From Owenia fusiformis (taxonomy: Eukaryota > Annelida > Polychaeta > Sabellida > Oweniidae), in the NCBI GenBank assembly GCA_903813345.2, contig CAIIXF020000002.1, positions 20,784,455 through 20,848,454 on the forward strand: DNA of 64,000 nt. The letters run 5' to 3'. The notes below the pieces were generated by a model that saw only the letters and a program-made list of their open reading frames with translations, was not told the origin of the DNA and did not search any database. The translations under genes and the position numbers were made by a program. Within the stretch, counting starts at the first letter, position 1. Every line of letters begins with the position of its first letter. Of this stretch, positions 60,200-64,000 are shown one piece after another.

Positions 60200-61798
60200 A
60201 TGAATCATCACCAAAATACAGTACAAGACATAAACAATATAGATGCAAATACAGGTGATGCTGGTAACTCAACTTCCAAATCGATTACAGATATGGCTGA
60301 ATCTCATGAAAGAGATTTAACATTAAATCCCGCAGCTAGTGGTAGTAAAGAGCACCCTGTGAGGAATTTCATTAAAATAACTAGAAGTTCAATTGTACTG
60401 ACTCCAGAGCAGAAGCAAAGACTTGATGCATATGTCGCAGCAGGATATAAAGCAGCCAAACTACAGGACGGTTATACTGATGTTATTGAGCACAGAGATC
60501 ATATAGAGAACTTCGTGAAAGTACTCCTCAAAAAGCTAGGAGAGCGTTTTCCACCATTCAAGGTCAAGGAACAACTTAGGACTGGAAGTTTCGACCACAA
60601 TACAAAGATATTAAGCCCAGATGAATTTGACTTTTTGCTAGTATTGTGTTTGACAAATCAAATAGATTGCAGTTTTGGTCCTCATTCTGTACAGATAAAA
60701 AATTCAGATGAAAAATTGAAAAATACCATCGATGATTTGATTCAAGCAGACAGTCCCAGCCATAATAAAAGCCATCGCCATATTCAAGCTACTGATTTCT
60801 ATAAAGCACTTTGTTTGGCTATATGTAAGTGTGTACGTGAACTACATGAAGAAGGCACAATGGATTATATAGAGGGTTATTCTCAAGCACGCTCTGTTGG
60901 TGAATTTAAAGCACTTGACAGGCTCAATCAACTGAAAACTAGTGCAACCAGTGCATCTCACAGAGAAGCATACAAGTTTTTGTTGAAAAGAGTACTCAGG
61001 GAAAAATCTGATAATAATCAATATATAACAAAAGAACTGGAGAATTTACACCAGCCAATGCGCTATATTGTTTCAGGTGTGGTTGATAATGATCCAGCTG
61101 TAAGACTGAGAGTACATGGTCCTTTAGGCCCAACAGATATAGATCTCTGCTTTGGTATAGAATCACCCAGGACTGAATCTGGTCGCTATTTTGCAATCCC
61201 TAGCCTGGGGCGTATAAATTGGCAACTAACATACTATGAGAATCCCAGTAGCCCTAGGTTTGATGAACACCATAGGAAGATTTTCATGTTTCTCAAGTAC
61301 ATTTTCGTGGAATGTAATTTAAAATTATACCCTTATAAAGGATTTTATAATCCTAAAATCAGCTCTCATTACCTCAAGACATGTGTCCTAGTCCACCAGG
61401 AGATGTGTAAAAAGAATTCGAAGCCAAACGATATTGAAAGATCATTGGGAGAATGCTTCAGTGATATTGCATTTTACATGTTTGAAACATGTAACATGAA
61501 AATAATATACGGTTCAGAGCTAGGTATAAAGGGTCCCAGTGTCGAAATTCCAAATATCAACTTTCCAGGTACAACAACGAGTGCATATGTACCAAGCGAG
61601 ACAATGATGCTTCTCTATATACTTATAGAGGTGGTAAAGGATGCACCAATTTCTCCTTCAGACCACCAAGCGCTCTCTGCTTTAGACCACAAGTTGGTCC
61701 TGGCTGAAATTCTGGCAAAGGATGCTTTTAAACTTCAAGCAGACACTTTTAACATATTAAAGGAAATTAAATCTAAATTTTATACTGGAACTCATTGA
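60200..61798 (+). CDS. Mab-21 / cGAS-like nucleotidyltransferase (cGLR-type)
   Basis: Cytosolic nucleotidyltransferase-fold protein of 532 residues. In animals, active members sense nucleic acid and make cyclic dinucleotides that activate STING; others in the Mab-21 family lack known activity. Motifs: GS of the catalytic loop at 129-130 in TGSFDHNTKILSPDEFDFLL; metal-binding acids E142 and D144 in DEFDF; third carboxylate most likely D313 or D315 in GPTDIDLCFG; C-terminal Mab-21 helices with HHRKIFMFLKYIF and ISSHYLKTCVL. All three carboxylate positions are filled, so activity is plausible. The ~170-residue gap between second and third acids is long for the family. No cGAS zinc ribbon (H-x5-CC-x6-C) is seen. 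The N-terminal ~60 residues are polar and disordered. The ATG follows a splice-acceptor-like ttgttcacag (60188-60197), so a 5' exon probably exists; TTG 60188 is not a eukaryotic start. Substrate and activating ligand cannot be read from sequence. Confidence 0.9.
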   Translation: MNHHQNTVQDINNIDANTGDAGNSTSKSITDMAESHERDLTLNPAASGSKEHPVRNFIKITRSSIVLTPEQKQRLDAYVAAGYKAAKLQDGYTDVIEHRDHIENFVKVLLKKLGERFPPFKVKEQLRTGSFDHNTKILSPDEFDFLLVLCLTNQIDCSFGPHSVQIKNSDEKLKNTIDDLIQADSPSHNKSHRHIQATDFYKALCLAICKCVRELHEEGTMDYIEGYSQARSVGEFKALDRLNQLKTSATSASHREAYKFLLKRVLREKSDNNQYITKELENLHQPMRYIVSGVVDNDPAVRLRVHGPLGPTDIDLCFGIESPRTESGRYFAIPSLGRINWQLTYYENPSSPRFDEHHRKIFMFLKYIFVECNLKLYPYKGFYNPKISSHYLKTCVLVHQEMCKKNSKPNDIERSLGECFSDIAFYMFETCNMKIIYGSELGIKGPSVEIPNINFPGTTTSAYVPSETMMLLYILIEVVKDAPISPSDHQALSALDHKLVLAEILAKDAFKLQADTFNILKEIKSKFYTGTH

Positions 61799-61938
61799 AT
61801 ATACGATATTTAACGAACTCATTGATCAAAGGTTAAAGAGATCTTGAGTGGAAACTAATAGGATAGATGCCCATTTATGAATCTATCAATTATACATGTA
61901 GAATACATTTATACATAATTATACTTTCAATTTACTCG

Positions 61939-61944
61939 AATAAA
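61939..61944 (+). terminator. Poly(A) signal of the cGLR-type gene
   Basis: AATAAA in ctcgaataaaggaatt, 141 nt after the TGA stop; the first good hexamer downstream. Confidence 0.5.
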
Positions 61945-62987
61945 GGAATTATCGGATAATAGGGAGTTTAAGCTAGCATATATAATCGAAACCTATTAGT
62001 ATGACCAATTACCCATTCAAATGCAATGCTAAAATATTTTCTGTTCACGTTTAGGTTGTGAAAAACATTGCAAGCTTTAACTCCCCATTGACGAAAGTTT
62101 ACACTTAATAATGTGTAATGTGTTCAGTATAACCTGAAGTGGCACTTTACAGTACAATTCAACGCCCCGTTGGATCTATACACCTTATCTATACATGTTT
62201 GGAGTCATAGACTCTGCGGGGCATTTTGGAAGACAACGGGGCGTTTTGGTCAATTTCGAACAGTTGCGTAGGACTTTTTAAAATTGCTGAGTTTAATGTA
62301 ATAAATATGTTGATGCAGCGATGGAGGGTTGTAATGGGAGTCCTTGTGCAAAATATAGGGGAGAATAATAAATGAACTGGCGATATATTGAGGCTTTTGG
62401 TTGAAATCTCTGATGATTTGCATCTTCTCACATCTGGGGACCAAAACGCCGCCAAAACAAGGGACGTTGTAAACAAAGGCAATGTCTCGACTGAAAGGTA
62501 TTTTTGTGAAGGTTTTAACGGAACAAGTTTGAAGAAAAACGGTGTAGTTTGAGACTCACAATCATCGATTTTCCAAAGACAGGGTAGATTTGAAATTCAA
62601 ATTAACGGTTTTGCGGGGTGTTTTGGTTTCGATACGCCCCGGAGAGTTAGTACCGCGTGGATATATTAATATTCTAAAATAGTGGACATCTAATAATTAA
62701 GATACAGACATTCTTTAATATATAAATATTAAAAATATAATCAAATCTATAGGAAGTGACAAAATTACAAGCAACAAGTGACAAACCAGTATCGATTCTC
62801 ACAATCACAAATATAATATCTCCCAAATGATCCATGATATGTTATAAATTGGTAAAGTTATAAAGGAATCAAAATGTCAAAATGGGGGATGGTTAAAATT
62901 CTCTCAATTAATAAAATGACTACCATATCTATAGACAAGGACACAAATTTATACAAAATGTCCCCACCAATAGGTGATCTTATATAG
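61945..62987. other. Downstream flank of the cGLR-type gene
   Basis: No exon seen. 62165-62650 holds a repeat with several aacggggcgttttgg-type motifs; its end (62560-62650) matches 39480-39600 in inverted orientation. Confidence 0.5.
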
Positions 62988-63280
62988 ATGTTTTAATTGT
63001 TTGTAAAATAATTGCCCATCCTGTGGCATCTCATGTCAATCAATATGACGGGAACAGCAGTTATCTTGATCCAATATGTCACATGATATATGCAAAATTT
63101 CATTTTCTGACACATCTTCCACATTATGTCCTCAAATCTCGATAGAATCAGATAAATTTTATTGAAATCTTTCTTTTGCCCTGTCTAATCAAATATTCCA
63201 CTTACAAAACTGCCACGTTTAAAGGACAAGGTCAATATACCAATATATGATTTATCTTTGACTCCCAAGGTAATCAAGAT
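62988..63280. repeat. Direct repeat downstream of the cGLR-type gene
   Basis: Partner of 58637-58912. Confidence 0.9.
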
Positions 63281-63756
63281 GTGACCTTAAGGGGGACTTA
63301 AACAAGGCATCATAACCTGCCATTTGTTACCGACACAATGACTGTGGAACACTGAATGGCAACTGCCAAACACCAATCACTGAATAATCCACACAAAAAG
63401 TTAGAGACTATAACAATATGTCACAACTTCCTGAAGTGGTTGATGAATTCGATAAGTAACATAGGCCTCAGGTCGAAGTGTTTTTTATAATATTCTTCTA
63501 TGCGTCAGTCACATTTGTACCTGCTGTTGGCTGGGAAGTAAGAATTGGCTGGCTTCCTGGTGTGCTAGGCCCCAGAGGCTCTTTTCCGAACCCTAGGATT
63601 TGACGTGAGTATAGTCACATGCAGGCAATGTTGTCCTCCACAAACAAACAAACATCTGAAGTGTACCCTCGGGAGCCCACAAGATTATAGCAAGCAAATC
63701 TGATGACTTGGCTATTATACATCACTTGGAAGATGTTTATGCGGCTACCTTATGAT

Positions 63757-63920
63757 TGCCATTATGGTACCCTCCCAGATATTGGGCAGTTACGAGACAT
63801 CTGGTAGTTCCAAAATTGTACAAAAATTGTATAAAAACCCAATTGCCATTATGGTACCCTTTAAGATATTGGGCAGTTTACGGGACATCTGGTAGTTCCA
63901 AAAGTGTACAAAAACCCAAG
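63757..63920. repeat. ~82-bp tandem duplication
   Basis: Two copies of a unit with attgccattatggtaccct and gacatctggtagttccaaaa. Confidence 0.85.
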
Positions 63921-63965
63921 ATGACCTTTTCACGATTGTTCTGACGAGTTATTGCCCGGACACAC

Positions 63966-64000
63966 GTTCGGACGGACGAACGGACGGACGGAAAAACGGA
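63966..64000. repeat. ggac tetranucleotide run at the window edge
   Basis: cggacggacgaacggacgga; continues past the window end. Confidence 0.8.

Overview
The window reads as animal nuclear DNA: AT-rich, intron-rich, with GT-AG introns, conserved metazoan translation genes and very many small non-autonomous DNA transposons, foldback elements and minisatellites. The repeat style and a long Mab-21/cGAS-like gene coded in one main exon suggest a lophotrochozoan, most likely a marine bivalve mollusc. That placement is inference; no species-diagnostic sequence was identified.

Three genes are supported. (1) LARP1, plus strand, 5739-29802: twenty coding exons were assembled by hand from splice sites and reading phase. 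They give an uninterrupted 1147-residue protein with an RG-rich box, La motif, PAM2-like motif and DM15 cap-binding region. (2) The 3' half of RARS1 (cytosolic arginyl-tRNA synthetase), minus strand, 35573-38662: six exons, 211 C-terminal residues, intact. The exons for roughly the first 400 residues were not found upstream within the window. (3) A Mab-21/cGAS-like nucleotidyltransferase (cGLR-type), plus strand, 60200-61798, 532 residues, with all recognisable catalytic motifs.

Layout: 1-5.7 kb is intergenic, with a 51-bp minisatellite and the candidate LARP1 promoter. 5.7-29.8 kb is LARP1, whose introns hold most of the MITE families, including five copies of one ~100-bp element. 29.8-35.3 kb holds a probable long LARP1 3' UTR and the tail-to-tail junction with RARS1. 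35.6-38.7 kb is the RARS1 half gene. 38.7-60 kb has no recognised exon; it holds foldback elements (a symmetric 831-bp one at 45.9 kb and a nested one at 56.7 kb), a 179-bp satellite, a 24-bp and a 20-bp array, and unique-looking AT-rich DNA. 60-64 kb holds the cGLR-type gene between two ~280-bp direct repeats.

LARP1 (TOP mRNA cap binding) and RARS1 (tRNA charging) are both translation genes. The cGLR-type gene would belong to innate immune nucleotide signalling. Nothing in the sequence shows that the three are co-regulated. The best leads are a TTAA-flanked foldback whose empty site is preserved in a neighbouring duplication, a partial copy of a LARP1 exon with its splice acceptor, the symmetric four-motif foldback, and the cGLR-type gene with its unusual spacing and flanking direct repeats.
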